DNA from: Sinomonas atrocyanea
GTDB taxonomy: Bacteria; Actinomycetota; Actinomycetes; Actinomycetales; Micrococcaceae
DNA length: 64,000 bases
Assembly (NCBI RefSeq): GCF_030811715.1
Contig: NZ_JAUSRH010000012.1
Span: forward strand, 62,001-126,000
Direction of reading: 5' to 3'
The notes under the pieces: model-generated
Seen by the model: the letters and a program-made list of their open reading frames with translations, nothing else
Databases searched by the model: none
Told to the model about the DNA's origin: nothing
Translations under genes and position numbers: made by a program
Shown here: positions 16,859 through 26,654 of the stretch, in pieces
Numbering within the stretch: the stretch's first letter is position 1
Layout: every line of letters begins with the position of its first letter

Positions 16859-17944
16859 ATGAGTGTCACCTCGGTTCCCCTGTCCATGCCCACGGTCCCG
16901 CGGCGGCGCCGCGCGCCTGAGGACGTGGCCGCCGCGGTTCCCGTCTCCGGCGAGAAGAAGGTCCTGCTCGCCGCCCCGCGGGGGTACTGCGCAGGGGTCG
17001 ACCGGGCCGTGATCGCCGTCGAGAAGGCGCTCGAGCACTACGGGGCGCCCGTGTACGTGCGCAAGCAGATCGTCCACAACCGGCACGTCGTCGAGACCCT
17101 CGAGGAGCGCGGCGCCGTCTTCGTCGAGGAGACCGACGAGGTCCCCGAGGGCGCCCTCGTAGTCTTCTCTGCGCACGGGGTGAGCCCCGCCGTCGTGCGC
17201 TCCGCCGAGGAGCGCGGGCTGCGGACCATCGATGCGACGTGCCCGCTCGTGACCAAGGTGCACCGGGAGGCCGTCCGCTTCGCCCGGGACGACTACGAGA
17301 TCCTGCTCATCGGCCACGAGGGCCATGAGGAGGTCGAGGGCACGTACGGCGAGGCCCCGGAGAACACCCAGGTGGTGAACTCGCCCGAGGAAGCCGACAC
17401 CATCCAGGTCAAGGACCCGGACAAGCTCATCTGGCTCTCGCAGACCACGCTCTCCGTCGACGAGACGATGGAGACCGTGCGCCGGCTGCGTGAGCGTTTC
17501 CCCAACCTCCAGGACCCGCCCAGCGACGACATCTGCTATGCGACCTCGAACCGCCAGGCGGCGATCAAGAAGATTGCCCCGCAGGCTGACCTCGTGATCG
17601 TGGTCGGATCGGCCAACTCGTCGAACTCGGTCAGGCTCATGGAAGTGGCCCTCGAGTACGGCGCGAAGGCGGCCTACCGGGTCGACTTCGCCAACGAGGT
17701 GGACGAGTCCTGGTTCGAGGGAGTCGAGACGATCGGCCTGACCTCCGGTGCTTCCGTCCCGGACGTGCTCGTGCAGGACGTCCTGCGGCTCGCCGCCGAG
17801 TACGGCTACGGCACCGTCGAGGAGGTCGTCACCGCGGAGGAGGACATCCTGTTCTCGCTCCCCAAGGAGCTCCGCGCCACCCTGCGCGATGCCGGCGATG
17901 CGAGCCGCGGCCTCGGCGGTCGAGGGCGACGCCCCCAGAGCTGA
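16859..17944 (+). CDS. ispH: 4-hydroxy-3-methylbut-2-enyl diphosphate reductase
   Basis: 361 residues. Last step of the MEP isoprenoid pathway, making IPP and DMAPP with a [4Fe-4S] cluster. The three cluster cysteines are C44 ([12 protein letters not shown]), C128 ([11 protein letters not shown]) and C226 ([11 protein letters not shown]). [13 protein letters not shown] and FSAHGVSP carry the substrate-binding histidines. An extra N-terminal leader of about 33 residues precedes the fold. The ATG at 16859 is seven bases after TAGCAT (16846-16851). Its stop directly abuts the first unit of a 21-bp repeat array. Confidence 0.95.
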   Translation: MSVTSVPLSMPTVPRRRRAPEDVAAAVPVSGEKKVLLAAPRGYCAGVDRAVIAVEKALEHYGAPVYVRKQIVHNRHVVETLEERGAVFVEETDEVPEGALVVFSAHGVSPAVVRSAEERGLRTIDATCPLVTKVHREAVRFARDDYEILLIGHEGHEEVEGTYGEAPENTQVVNSPEEADTIQVKDPDKLIWLSQTTLSVDETMETVRRLRERFPNLQDPPSDDICYATSNRQAAIKKIAPQADLVIVVGSANSSNSVRLMEVALEYGAKAAYRVDFANEVDESWFEGVETIGLTSGASVPDVLVQDVLRLAAEYGYGTVEEVVTAEEDILFSLPKELRATLRDAGDASRGLGGRGRRPQS

Positions 17945-17945
17945 C

Positions 17946-18008
17946 GCCGAGGTCACCCCGTGGGGCGCCGAGGTCACCCCGTGGGGCGTCGACGTCACCC
18001 CGTGGGGC
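17946..18008 (+). repeat. 21-bp tandem array, left arm (3 units)
   Basis: Three head-to-tail 21-bp units of the form GCCGAGGTCACCCCGTGGGGC start at 17946, 17967 and 17988, beginning two bases after the ispH stop. Differences are confined to a few positions. The reverse complement of this unit matches the units at 18187-18276, so the two arrays face each other. Confidence 0.85.
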
Positions 18009-18078
18009 GCTAAGGGCGGCAGGGGGAGTAGGTCCGCGGGTTCCGGCTCACCCACCGCTGGCGACGCCGACCCGTGAG

Positions 18079-18137
18079 AAGTGCCTCTTTCCACCAGGAG
18101 TGCCCGAAAGCGGCACTTGCCGACGAAAACGGCACTT
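18079..18137. repeat. 19-bp period inverted repeat, nested at the array centre
   Basis: AGTGCC occurs at 18080 and 18099, and its reverse complement GGCACT at 18112 and 18131, both pairs exactly 19 bp apart. Neighbouring bases (CGAAAG, CGAAAAC) also repeat. This forms a second, smaller mirror-image array inside the 21-bp one. Confidence 0.75.
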
Positions 18138-18186
18138 CCGCGGCCGATGACCTGTGACGTCGTCCCGGTCGGGGCGTCCAACACCC

Positions 18187-18276
18187 GACGTCGCGGTCCC
18201 GTGGGGTGACGTCGCGGTCCCAAGGCCCGACGTCGAGTTCCCACGGCGTGACGTCGCGGTCCCAAGGGGTGACGTC
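18187..18276 (+). repeat. 21-bp tandem array, right arm (5 units, inverted relative to the left arm)
   Basis: GACGTC recurs at 18187, 18208, 18229, 18250 and 18271, exactly 21 bp apart, inside units like GACGTCGCGGTCCCGTGGGGT. Looser copies occur at 18156 and 18294. The rest of the 466-bp spacer (18277-18410) holds only GC-rich inverted segments, probably a terminator for rmuC. No credible gene is present: frames through both arrays give only repeated heptapeptides. Confidence 0.85.
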
Positions 18277-18410
18277 GACGGCATGGTCCCCCTGACGTCA
18301 GGCTCAGGCCCCCGGCGACCCGGGCGCCCAGCCCGCGGCCGGGCGCCTCGGTACCCGCCAGAGGCAGGCGGGGCGCCTCGAACCCGCCCGGCTGAGTTCG
18401 CGGGCCGAGG

Positions 18411-19739
18411 TCAGGCCGAATGCATCCGTGAGCCGTCCTCGCCGTCCTCGAGGTCCCGCCCGGCGTCCCCACCGCCACCGCTCCCCGCCGGGACGCCTCC
18501 GAGCGTTCCCGGCAGCGCGGTGATCCCGTTGTCCTTCCACAGCTGCTCGTCGAGCAGTTCGCTTGCACTCAGGACGCGGGGTGTGGTCTCGACGGGCGGC
18601 AGCTCCGGCAAAGTCTCGGGGGAGCCGAGGTCGAGGGCGCTGATCCGGCGCGCGGTCGGGAGGACCCGCGACTCGAGCGCCCCGATGAAGGCGTTGTACC
18701 GTTCCACGGATCCCTTGAGGGAGGACCCGAGGCGGGCCACGTGGCCGCCCATCGTGCTCAGCCGCCCGTAGAGCTGCTGGGAGAGGTCGAACAGCTCGCG
18801 GGCGTTCTCGGTGAGCAGCTCCTGCCGCCAGCCGAAGGCGACACCCTTGAGGAGGGCCATGAGCGTTGCGGGGGACGCGAGCGCCACGTTGCGCCCGAAG
18901 GCGTAGTCGAGGAGGCCGGCGTCGGCCCGGAGGGCCTCGGCGAGGAAGGACTCTGCGGGAAGGAAGCAGACAACCAGTTCTGGACTGGACCCGACGGCCT
19001 CCCAGTACTTCTTGCTGCCCAGGGCGTCAACGTGCGCCCGCAGTGCCTTGGCGTGCTCGGCGAGGTGCCGGTCCCGCTGCGCGATGCCCGCGGGGCTCTG
19101 GTCCTGCGCATGCTCCTGGGCCTTGAGGTACGCCCCGAGCGGGACCTTGGAGTCGACGACGATCTGCTTGCCGCCCGGCAGCTGCACCACGAGGTCGGGC
19201 CTGACCGCCCCGCCGTCGCCCGAGGTCGAGACCTGTTCCGCGAAGTCCACGCGGTCGAGCATCCCCGCAGCCTCCACCACGCGGCGGAGCTGGATCTCGC
19301 CCCACGTGCCGCGGGAGGAGTTGTTCGCGAGGGCCGCAGTCAGGGCGTGCGCCGACTGCAGCAGCGCCGCGTCCGAGGCCCGCGCATCCTGCAGCTGCTG
19401 GGCGAGCTGGCCGAACTGCTCCACCCGGTCCCGCTCCAGCACGGCGACGGCGCGCTGGACGGCGCTGAGCTTCTCGGCCACCGGGGCAAGGGCATGGAGG
19501 ACGGTGTTCTCCTGCTCGTCGATCGAGGTCAGGGCGGCGTTCTGCCGCGCCAGGAGGTCCCGCTCCGCTCCGGCCGCGGCCAGCGCTGCCTCCGCCGACG
19601 CAAGGCGGGACTGCAGCGCGGGGAGGTCGCCGCCGTCGTGCGCGGCCTGCCGCCGCTGCCGGGCGGCCCCGGCCAGCGCCCCGAGCACGAAGGCGAGCAG
19701 CGCCACGAGCACCATCACGAGAATCTGCGTTCCGTCCAT
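18411..19739 (-). CDS. rmuC: DNA recombination protein RmuC
   Basis: 442 residues. One membrane helix at residues about 5-26, then a coiled-coil stretch (residues about 38-115) and the RmuC nuclease-like domain: RGTWGEIQLRRVVEAAGM, VRPDLVVQLPGGKQIVVDSKVPL, and VVCFLPAESFLAEAL. RmuC restrains inversion events at short inverted repeats in E. coli, which is notable beside the mirror-image arrays downstream. The start at 19739 has AACAGT six bases upstream and no Shine-Dalgarno site. The C-terminal 40 residues are Gly/Asp-rich and variable. Confidence 0.9.
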   Translation of the reverse strand: MDGTQILVMVLVALLAFVLGALAGAARQRRQAAHDGGDLPALQSRLASAEAALAAAGAERDLLARQNAALTSIDEQENTVLHALAPVAEKLSAVQRAVAVLERDRVEQFGQLAQQLQDARASDAALLQSAHALTAALANNSSRGTWGEIQLRRVVEAAGMLDRVDFAEQVSTSGDGGAVRPDLVVQLPGGKQIVVDSKVPLGAYLKAQEHAQDQSPAGIAQRDRHLAEHAKALRAHVDALGSKKYWEAVGSSPELVVCFLPAESFLAEALRADAGLLDYAFGRNVALASPATLMALLKGVAFGWRQELLTENARELFDLSQQLYGRLSTMGGHVARLGSSLKGSVERYNAFIGALESRVLPTARRISALDLGSPETLPELPPVETTPRVLSASELLDEQLWKDNGITALPGTLGGVPAGSGGGGDAGRDLEDGEDGSRMHSA

Positions 19740-19812
19740 GGCCCCACTGTTGCATGGGCCACCGACAATTCTCGGCGGGCGCCGCCGGCGGAGGGACCGG
19801 CACCCGCGCCGG

Positions 19813-19818
19813 TATGAT
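19813..19818 (+). promoter_or_regulatory. -10 element of ychF
   Basis: TATGAT, eight bases before the GTG at 19827. Transcription would begin at or next to the start codon. There is no Shine-Dalgarno sequence. Confidence 0.55.
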
Positions 19819-19826
19819 GGATGACC

Positions 19827-20912
19827 GTGGCTCTCACTATCGGAATCGTCGGTCTCCCCAACGTCGGCAAGTCGACGCTCTTCAACGCCCTCACCCGCAA
19901 CCAGGTTCTCGCGGCGAACTACCCGTTCGCCACGATCGAGCCGAACGTGGGCGTGGTGAGCCTCCCGGACCCGCGCCTGGACACTCTCGCCCAGATTTTC
20001 GGCAGCGCCCGCATCCTCCCCGCGACCGTCTCCTTCGTGGACATCGCCGGCATCGTCAAGGGCGCCTCCGAGGGCGAGGGCCTCGGCAACCAGTTCCTGG
20101 CCAACATCCGCGAGGCCCAGGCGATCGCCCAGGTCATCCGTGTCTTCGACGACCCCGACGTGGTGCACGTGGACGGCAAGGTGGACCCGCGCTCCGACAT
20201 GGAGACCATCAATACCGAGCTGATCCTCGCCGACCTGCAGACGATCGAGAAGGCCCTCCCGCGCGTCGAGAAGGAAGTCAAGATCAAGAAGCGCGAGGCC
20301 GCCGAGCTCGCCGCCATCGAGGCCGCGAAGAAGGTCCTCGAGCGCGGCGACACGATCTTCTCCTCGATCGCCTCCGACAAGCTCGACATGGAGCACCTCA
20401 AGGAGCTCAACCTCCTCACCGCCAAGCCCTTCATCTACGTCTTCAACGCGGACGAGGGCATCCTCGGCAGCCCGGAGAAGCAGGCGGAGCTGCGCACCCT
20501 CGTGGCCCCGGCCGACGCCATCTTCCTCGACGCCAAGCTCGAGGCCGACCTCGTCGAGCTCTCCGAGGAAGAGGCCCGCGAGATGCTCGAGATGAACGGC
20601 CAGGACGAGTCCGGCCTGGACCAGCTCGCCCGGGTCGGTTTCCACACCCTCGGCCTCCAGACCTACCTCACGGCTGGCCCGAAGGAGGCCCGCGCCTGGA
20701 CCATCCGGCAGGGCGACACCGCGCCCCAGGCCGCCGGCGTGATCCACTCCGACTTCCAGCGCGGCTTCATCAAGGCCGAGGTCGTGCACTTCCAAGACCT
20801 CGTCGACGCCGGGTCGATGAGCGAGGCGAAGGCCCGCGGCAAGGTCCGGATCGAGGGCAAGGACTACGTGATGGCCGACGGCGACGTGGTGGAGTTCCGC
20901 TTCAACGTCTAG
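19827..20912 (+). CDS. ychF: Redox-regulated ATPase/GTPase YchF (Obg family)
   Basis: 361 residues. P-loop GLPNVGKS at residues 9-16, then switch FATIEPNVGVV, DIAGIVKGASEGEGLGNQFL, the YchF-type NADEG loop, and the C-terminal TGS domain ending FHDFRFNV-like (DVVEFRFNV). YchF binds ribosomes and hydrolyses ATP. An ATG at 19821 is in frame, but GTG 19827 restores the family start xALTIGIVG and fits the leaderless spacing. Confidence 0.94.
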   Translation: MALTIGIVGLPNVGKSTLFNALTRNQVLAANYPFATIEPNVGVVSLPDPRLDTLAQIFGSARILPATVSFVDIAGIVKGASEGEGLGNQFLANIREAQAIAQVIRVFDDPDVVHVDGKVDPRSDMETINTELILADLQTIEKALPRVEKEVKIKKREAAELAAIEAAKKVLERGDTIFSSIASDKLDMEHLKELNLLTAKPFIYVFNADEGILGSPEKQAELRTLVAPADAIFLDAKLEADLVELSEEEAREMLEMNGQDESGLDQLARVGFHTLGLQTYLTAGPKEARAWTIRQGDTAPQAAGVIHSDFQRGFIKAEVVHFQDLVDAGSMSEAKARGKVRIEGKDYVMADGDVVEFRFNV

Positions 20913-20945
20913 TCGCGGCCCGGCTGGAAGCCCTTCAGCCCAGCT

Positions 20946-21014
20946 AAGCGGCGGTGGCAGCGCCGGCTGCGCCCCGGTGTCTTGTGACATCGGTCCGGCC
21001 TGCCACCGCCGCTT
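20946..21014. terminator. Long stem-loop between ychF and the opposing gene
   Basis: AAGCGGCGGTGGCA (20946-20959) pairs perfectly with TGCCACCGCCGCTT (21001-21014). The 41-nt interval contains a smaller hairpin (CCGGTGTC/GACATCGG). It lies between convergent genes and would serve both. Confidence 0.65.
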
Positions 21015-21081
21015 GGCCCTTACCCAGACGGCACGGCCCCGAACGTACCGCTTCTCGGCAGATCCGTTCCGGAGGGCGCCG

Positions 21082-21834
21082 TCAAGCGCCCCACGGGAGG
21101 GCAGCCGGGACGGGCGTCCTCTGCGCGATCGCGGGGGAGAGGGCCTGCGGATCCAGAGTGCGCCGCTCCCGGACGGCGTCGGCGTACAGGTGAGGCTGGT
21201 GGAGGTGCCCGCGGGCGAACGCGGTCACGCTGTCGCCGGGCTCGTCGGCGCTGGACAGCCTCGCCGGGCCGTCGGGGCATTCCGGAGCGAGCGCGAAGGC
21301 CATGAGGAACGCGCCGGCGCGCTCCCGCAGGTCCCTTTCCGCGCTCAGATAGTCGGTCGTGACGAGGGCCGCCGTCCCTTCTTCCGGCGAATCCGCGGGC
21401 CACTCGCCGGTCTCGAACGCGGTGAGCGCGGCCGGCAACGTGCTCTCACGCAGCCCGGGGTCGTCGTCGGTGCCGCTGACCGCGTCGAGCACCTCCCGGT
21501 AGGCGAGGGCGTTGGCAACGTCTGCCTTCAAGGCGGCGCAGGCCGACGGGAGCGCGGACCAGTCGCTGCCGCGGACGCCCCGGTGGTCCTCGACCGCGGC
21601 AGCGAGCCTCTCCACCGCTGCGCCGACGTGGTGCCGGGCTGGCCGCGCCGCGCGCGGGAAATCCTCCAGCAGCAGGTGCACCGCGGCATCCGGGAGGAGG
21701 CCGAGGGCGGTCATCGAGGTGGGCTCGTCGGTGGGCCAGAACGTCCCGTCGAACCGAAGCAGCGTCCCGGTCTCGGGGTCGGAGAGCGGACAGAGCAGGG
21801 ACAGGGCAGCGCGGTAGTCAGGAGCATCGCTCAT
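21082..21834 (-). CDS. Hypothetical protein beside phosphoketolase
   Basis: 250 residues, not recognised. The N-terminus (YRAALSLLCPLSDPETGTLLRFDGTFWPTDEPTS) reads like a compact globular start. The rest is acidic and helical, ending QPHLYADAVRERRTLDPQALSPAIAQR. There is no signal peptide or membrane segment. ATG 21834 is the best start but has no clear Shine-Dalgarno site; an upstream in-frame start at 21867 is possible. It is divergent from the phosphoketolase gene, which may mean shared regulation. Confidence 0.65.
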   Translation of the reverse strand: MSDAPDYRAALSLLCPLSDPETGTLLRFDGTFWPTDEPTSMTALGLLPDAAVHLLLEDFPRAARPARHHVGAAVERLAAAVEDHRGVRGSDWSALPSACAALKADVANALAYREVLDAVSGTDDDPGLRESTLPAALTAFETGEWPADSPEEGTAALVTTDYLSAERDLRERAGAFLMAFALAPECPDGPARLSSADEPGDSVTAFARGHLHQPHLYADAVRERRTLDPQALSPAIAQRTPVPAALPWGA

Positions 21835-22001
21835 GGTGTGACCGTTCCCACAAGCCCGGCCCGGCAAACGTGGCCGCCGAACGCGCCCGGCAAACGGTCA
21901 TGCTCCCGGACACGATCGAGGCAACCTCGCTAGGCTGGGCAGGGACCGGCCGCGGGCGCCAGGCGTCCCGCGGATGCCGATGCCGAAGGCGAGCCTGAGC
22001 C

Positions 22002-24413
22002 ATGACAGCCACCGACGCAGCAACGACACTCACAGACGAGCGCCTCGAGGACCTCCACCGCTGGTGGCGCGCCGCGAATTACCTCTCGGTCGGCCAGATC
22101 TACCTCCGCGACAACCCGATCCTGCGCGGGCCGCTCGAGTCCGCCCACGTCAAGGCGCGCCTGCTGGGCCACTGGGGGACCACCGCCGGCCTGAACTTCA
22201 TCTACGCCCACCTCAACCGGGCCATCATCGAGCGCGACCAGGCGATGCTGTTCGTCACCGGCCCGGGTCACGGCGGTCCGGCCAACGTCGCCAACGCCTA
22301 CCTCGAGGGCACGTACTCGGAGATCTACACCCGCTTCGGCGACGACGAGGACTCCCTGCGCGAGCTGTTCCGGCAGTTCTCCTATCCCGGGGGCATTCCG
22401 AGCCACGCGGCACCCGAGACGCCGGGCTCCATCAGCGAGGGCGGGGAACTGGGCTACTCGCTCGCGCACGCCTTCGGGGCGGCGTTCGACAATCCGGACC
22501 TCGTGGTCGCGTGCGTGGTCGGCGACGGCGAGGCCGAGACGGGGCCGCTGGCCACGAGCTGGCAGTCCACCGCCTTCCTCGATCCGGCGCGGGACGGGGC
22601 CGTCCTGCCGATCCTGCACCTGAACGGGTTCAAGATCGCCAACCCCACCGTCCTCGCGCGGCGCCCCGAGGAGCAGGTCCGCAAGTACTTCGAGGGGCTC
22701 GGGTACGCGCCGCGCTTCGTCACCGTGACCGACCCCTCCGCGCAGGCCCAGGCGCACCGGGACTTCGCCGCTGCGCTCGACGACTGCCTCGAGGGGATCG
22801 CCGCGATCCAGCGCCGCGCCCGCGACGCGGGGGAGCGCCCGGCAGACTCGGTGCCGGAGCCCTGGCCCATGATCGTCTTCCGCTCCCCGAAGGGCTGGAC
22901 GGGCCCGGCCACGGTGGACGGCAAGCCAGTTGAGGGCACGTGGCGCGCCCACCAGGTTCCGCTCAGCGCCGTCCACGAGAACCCCGAGCACCTGGCCCAG
23001 CTCGAGGAGTGGATGTGCTCCTACCGCCCGGAGGAGCTCTTCACGCACGACGGCGCCCGCTCGCCCGAGCTGGCCAGGCTCGCCCCGCGCGGTGACCGCC
23101 GCATGAGCGCCACGCCCTACGCCAACGGCGGCCGGCTGCTGCGCGACCTGCGCCTCCCCGAGCCGACGGCGCACATGGTCCCGGTGGAGGCGCCCGGCGT
23201 CGTGCGTGCGGGGGCGATGGCCAACCTCGGAGGCTGGCTGCGCGAGGTGATCCGCGCGAACCCCACGGACTTCCGGCTGTTCGGCCCGGACGAGACCGCC
23301 TCGAACCGGCTGCAGGACGTCTACGAGGCCACGGACAAGGTCTGGCAGGAGCGGATCGAGGACGTGGACGAGCACCTGGCCCGGGCGGGCCGGGTCATGG
23401 AGGTCCTCAGCGAGCACCTGTGCCAGGGCTGGCTCGAGGGCTACCTGCTCACGGGCCGGCACGGCGTCTTCACCTCCTACGAGGCGTTCGTGCACATCGT
23501 GGACTCGATGTTCAACCAGCACGCCAAATGGCTCAAGGTCCACCGCGAGCTGGCCTGGCGCATGCCGGTGGCCTCGCTGACCTACCTGCTCTCGAGCCAC
23601 GTGTGGCAGCAGGACCACAACGGCTTCTCGCACCAGGACCCCGGCTTCATCGACCACGTGGTCAACAAGAAGGCAGAGGTGGTGCGCGTGTACCTCCCGG
23701 TGGACGCGAACACCCTCGTCTCCACGATGGACCACTGCCTGCGGAGCCGCGACTACGTCAACGTGGTCGTTGCCGGGAAGGCCCCGGCCCTGCAGTGGTT
23801 CGGGCCGGAGGAGGCCCGGCTGCACTGTGCGCGGGGGATCGGGATCCTCGACTTCGCGGGCAGTGAGGTCCCCGGCGAGGAACCGGACGTGGTGCTCGGC
23901 TGCGCGGGCGACGTCCCCACACTGGAGGCCGTGGCCGCAGCGCAGATGCTGCGCCGGGACCTCCCGGACTTGAAGGTGCGCGTGGTCAACGCCGTCGACC
24001 TCATGCGCCTCCAGGACGAGCGCGAGCACCCGCACGGGCTCCCGGACCGGGAGTTCGACGCCCTGTTCACCACCGACCGGCCGGTCGTCTTCGCGTACCA
24101 CGGCTACCCGTGGCTCATCCACCGCCTCACCTACCGGCGTGCGAACCACCGCAACCTCCACGTGCGCGGCTACATCGAGGAGGGCACGACGACGACCCCG
24201 TTCGACATGGCGATGCTGAACCGGATCGACCGGTTCCATCTGGCGATCGATGTCCTCGACCGCGTCCCTGGCCTTGCGGAGCGCTGCGCGGGCCTGCGCC
24301 AGCGGTACCAGGACGATCTCGCGCAGGCGCGGGCGCACACGCGCGAGTTCGGCGAGGACCCCGCGCCGATCCGCGACTGGGCCCTGGGGGAGGGGCCCCG
24401 CTCGAGTGATTGA
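22002..24413 (+). CDS. xfp: Phosphoketolase (xylulose-5-P/fructose-6-P)
   Basis: 803 residues, full length. Thiamine-diphosphate enzyme splitting xylulose-5-phosphate (and often fructose-6-phosphate) with phosphate to acetyl-phosphate plus an aldose phosphate. Landmarks are [23 protein letters not shown] (residues about 87-93), SYPGGIPSH, and the ThDP motif [15 protein letters not shown] near residue 174. Cytosolic. A -10-like TAGGCT at 21930-21935 would give a leader of about 65 nt. No acetate kinase or phosphotransacetylase gene is adjacent, so the acetyl-P sink lies elsewhere. Confidence 0.95.
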   Translation: MTATDAATTLTDERLEDLHRWWRAANYLSVGQIYLRDNPILRGPLESAHVKARLLGHWGTTAGLNFIYAHLNRAIIERDQAMLFVTGPGHGGPANVANAYLEGTYSEIYTRFGDDEDSLRELFRQFSYPGGIPSHAAPETPGSISEGGELGYSLAHAFGAAFDNPDLVVACVVGDGEAETGPLATSWQSTAFLDPARDGAVLPILHLNGFKIANPTVLARRPEEQVRKYFEGLGYAPRFVTVTDPSAQAQAHRDFAAALDDCLEGIAAIQRRARDAGERPADSVPEPWPMIVFRSPKGWTGPATVDGKPVEGTWRAHQVPLSAVHENPEHLAQLEEWMCSYRPEELFTHDGARSPELARLAPRGDRRMSATPYANGGRLLRDLRLPEPTAHMVPVEAPGVVRAGAMANLGGWLREVIRANPTDFRLFGPDETASNRLQDVYEATDKVWQERIEDVDEHLARAGRVMEVLSEHLCQGWLEGYLLTGRHGVFTSYEAFVHIVDSMFNQHAKWLKVHRELAWRMPVASLTYLLSSHVWQQDHNGFSHQDPGFIDHVVNKKAEVVRVYLPVDANTLVSTMDHCLRSRDYVNVVVAGKAPALQWFGPEEARLHCARGIGILDFAGSEVPGEEPDVVLGCAGDVPTLEAVAAAQMLRRDLPDLKVRVVNAVDLMRLQDEREHPHGLPDREFDALFTTDRPVVFAYHGYPWLIHRLTYRRANHRNLHVRGYIEEGTTTTPFDMAMLNRIDRFHLAIDVLDRVPGLAERCAGLRQRYQDDLAQARAHTREFGEDPAPIRDWALGEGPRSSD

Positions 24414-24694
24414 CGGCCCCGACCTACCGCGGCGTAAGCGCGCGCTCGGCAGGCCGGGAGCGATTGGGAAGTGCCAATCGCGGTCACAATCGAGACCCCC
24501 GCCTCCAGAACATGAAAGATATGTTGCATCTTGATAACGACGCTGATCTGAAACGGAACTTTCGTAGCCACCCCGCTCAGCGGCGGGCTAGTCTGTCGGT
24601 CATGTGAGGCGCGCCACGCCATCCGCTGGGGAAGGCGGGCCCGCCTGCGGCCGGGGTACCGGCACACGTCTACAGAAGCACTAGAGGAGGCGGA
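24414..24694 (+). promoter_or_regulatory. 281-bp leader/promoter region of the peptide ABC operon
   Basis: This spacer holds an AT-richer patch (about 24505-24565) with the dyad AACAT-gaaagat-ATGTT at 24509-24525, a -10-like TAGTCT at 24589-24594, and a Shine-Dalgarno GAGGAGG just before ATG 24695. That implies a leader of about 95 nt. I see no gene in it. Confidence 0.5.
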
Positions 24695-26467
24695 ATGCGT
24701 TTCGGGCGTATTTCCAAGGCGGTGGGCGTCACCGCGGTTGCCGCGGTCGCGCTCAGCGCCTGCGCGACCCAGGGCGGCGGTTCGAACACCAGCACCGCAT
24801 CGGCCGGCGCCAAGCAGGGGGGTACCGTCACGGTCGTCGAGGTGAACGCGTTCAACACGTTCAACTCGAACACTGCTGACGGCAACACCGACATCAACTC
24901 GAAGATCAGCTACCCGACGCACTCGGGGTTCTACTACATCGACAACAAGCTGAACGTCGTCCACAACGACAAGTTCGGCAAGCTCGAGAAGGTCTCGGAC
25001 TCCCCGCTCACCGTCAAGTACACGATCAACGACGGTGTGAAGTGGTCCGACGGCACGCCCGTCACCGCCTATGACGTCGCGCTCCAGTGGGCGGCAGCCT
25101 CGGGCTGGTACGACGACGCCAACCCCAAGGCCAAGACCGGAACCTCCTACTTCTCGACGGCCGGTGACACCACGGGCCTGAACAACACGGAGTTCCCGGA
25201 GGTGTCCTCCGACGGCAAGTCGATGACCCTCAAGTACACCCAGCCGTTCGCCGACTGGGAGATCGCGCTCGGCTCGGTCGTGGACATCCCCTCCAACGTC
25301 GTGGCCAAGCACGCCGGCCTCTCCGACGGCAAGGGGCTCTATGACCTCATGAAGGGCCTGAAGAAGGGCGACCCGGCGAAGCCGCAGCCTGCGAATGAGA
25401 CGCTCAAGAAGGCCGCCGACTTCTACAACACCGGCTTCGACACCAAGACGCTCCCGAGCGACACGAGCCTGTTCCTCTCGAACGGCCCGTTCATCGTCAA
25501 GGACATCGTTCCGGACCAGTCGATGACCCTCGTGCGCAACAAGGACTACAACTGGGGCCCGACCCCGAACGTCGACTCGATCGTCGTCCGCTACATCGGC
25601 TCCTCGCCCGCCCAGGTCCAGGCCCTCAAGAACGGCGAGGCGGACATCATCGCCCCGCAGGCCTCCGCCGACACGATCGAGCAGCTCAAGGCCATCCAGG
25701 GCGTCACGGTCGACCAGGGCAACCAGCTCTCCTACGACCACCTCGACCTGAACTACTCGGGCCCGCTGGCCGACAAGGATGTGCGCACCGCGTTCATGCT
25801 GACGGTCCCGCGCCAGGACATCGTCGACAAGATCATCAAGAAGCTCGATCCGAACGCCAAGCCGCTCGACTCGCAGATCTTCGTCCCGCAGCAGGCGGCG
25901 TACGCGGACACCGTGAAGAACAACGGCTCGGCTGACTTCCAGCAGGTCAACATCGACAAGGCCAAGCAGCTCCTTGCCGGCAAGACCCCGACGATCCGCA
26001 TCATGTACAACAAGGACAACCCGAACCGCGTGGACGCGTACACCCTCATCGCCGCCAACGCGACGAAGGCCGGGTTCAAGATCGTCGACGGCGGCCTCGG
26101 CAAGTCCGACTGGGGCAAGGCGCTCGGCAAGGGCGGCTACGATGCCACGATCTTCGGCTGGATCAACCCGGGCGTGGGCGTCTCCGGCGTCCCGCAGATC
26201 TTCAAGACCGGCAACGGCTCGAACTTCAACCAGTTCTCCGATCCCGAGGCCGACAAGCTCATGGACCAGCTGATCCAGACCACGGACCAGAGCAAGCAGG
26301 TTGACCTCGAGAAGCAGATCGACCAGAAGATCTGGGCCTCTTCGTACGGCCTGCCGCTGTTCCAGTCCGTGGGGGTGGACGCCTACAGCGACAAGGTCAC
26401 CGGCGTGAAGTACATGCCGAACCAGACCGGTGTCTGGTGGAACTTCTGGGAGTGGGCTACCAAGTAG
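24695..26467 (+). CDS. Peptide/oligopeptide ABC transporter substrate-binding lipoprotein
   Basis: 590-residue family-5 (DppA/OppA-like) extracellular binding protein. Signal peptide with lipobox LSAC ending at about residue 24, then a Ser/Thr/Gly linker. Family features include VKWSDGTPVTAYDVALQW, LSNGPFIVKDI, DVRTAFMLTVPRQDIVDK and DPEADKLMDQLIQTTD. It captures peptides outside the membrane for the permeases at 26655 and 28186. The strong GAGGAGG site and a hairpin after the stop suggest it is made in excess of the membrane subunits. Confidence 0.9.
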   Translation: MRFGRISKAVGVTAVAAVALSACATQGGGSNTSTASAGAKQGGTVTVVEVNAFNTFNSNTADGNTDINSKISYPTHSGFYYIDNKLNVVHNDKFGKLEKVSDSPLTVKYTINDGVKWSDGTPVTAYDVALQWAAASGWYDDANPKAKTGTSYFSTAGDTTGLNNTEFPEVSSDGKSMTLKYTQPFADWEIALGSVVDIPSNVVAKHAGLSDGKGLYDLMKGLKKGDPAKPQPANETLKKAADFYNTGFDTKTLPSDTSLFLSNGPFIVKDIVPDQSMTLVRNKDYNWGPTPNVDSIVVRYIGSSPAQVQALKNGEADIIAPQASADTIEQLKAIQGVTVDQGNQLSYDHLDLNYSGPLADKDVRTAFMLTVPRQDIVDKIIKKLDPNAKPLDSQIFVPQQAAYADTVKNNGSADFQQVNIDKAKQLLAGKTPTIRIMYNKDNPNRVDAYTLIAANATKAGFKIVDGGLGKSDWGKALGKGGYDATIFGWINPGVGVSGVPQIFKTGNGSNFNQFSDPEADKLMDQLIQTTDQSKQVDLEKQIDQKIWASSYGLPLFQSVGVDAYSDKVTGVKYMPNQTGVWWNFWEWATK

Positions 26468-26493
26468 CCCCTCGGAGTTCTGATGCGCAGCGG

Positions 26494-26526
26494 AGCGCCG
26501 GGACCGAGCTCGAAGGTCCCGGCGCT
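26494..26526 (+). terminator. Hairpin between binding-protein and permease genes
   Basis: Perfect 12-bp stem AGCGCCGGGACC / GGTCCCGGCGCT with a 9-nt loop, followed by TTTG. Located 27 bp after the binding-protein stop and 129 bp before the permease start. Likely a partial terminator or an mRNA 3'-end stabiliser. Confidence 0.65.
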
Positions 26527-26654
26527 TTGCAGCGCCCCCGGCAGATCCCGCCACCTGCCGACGGGTGCCGCGCCGAACGCGTGGCGAAGCCCTCGGCCCC
26601 CCAGCGCCGCCCCCCATCCTTTCGGGGCGGACCACATTAGAGGTACAACGAAAC

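Noticed and set aside
17748-18077. A frame encoding repeated VTPWG heptapeptides after ispH
   Set aside because: The frame begins inside ispH, lacks its own start and ribosome site, and the repeats exist in both orientations, so the peptide repeat follows from the 21-bp DNA period.
24509-24525. AACAT-N7-ATGTT dyad before the peptide ABC operon as an operator
   Set aside because: The arms are only five bases, the position relative to the -10 is distant, and no linked regulator gene is present; left as part of the leader region.
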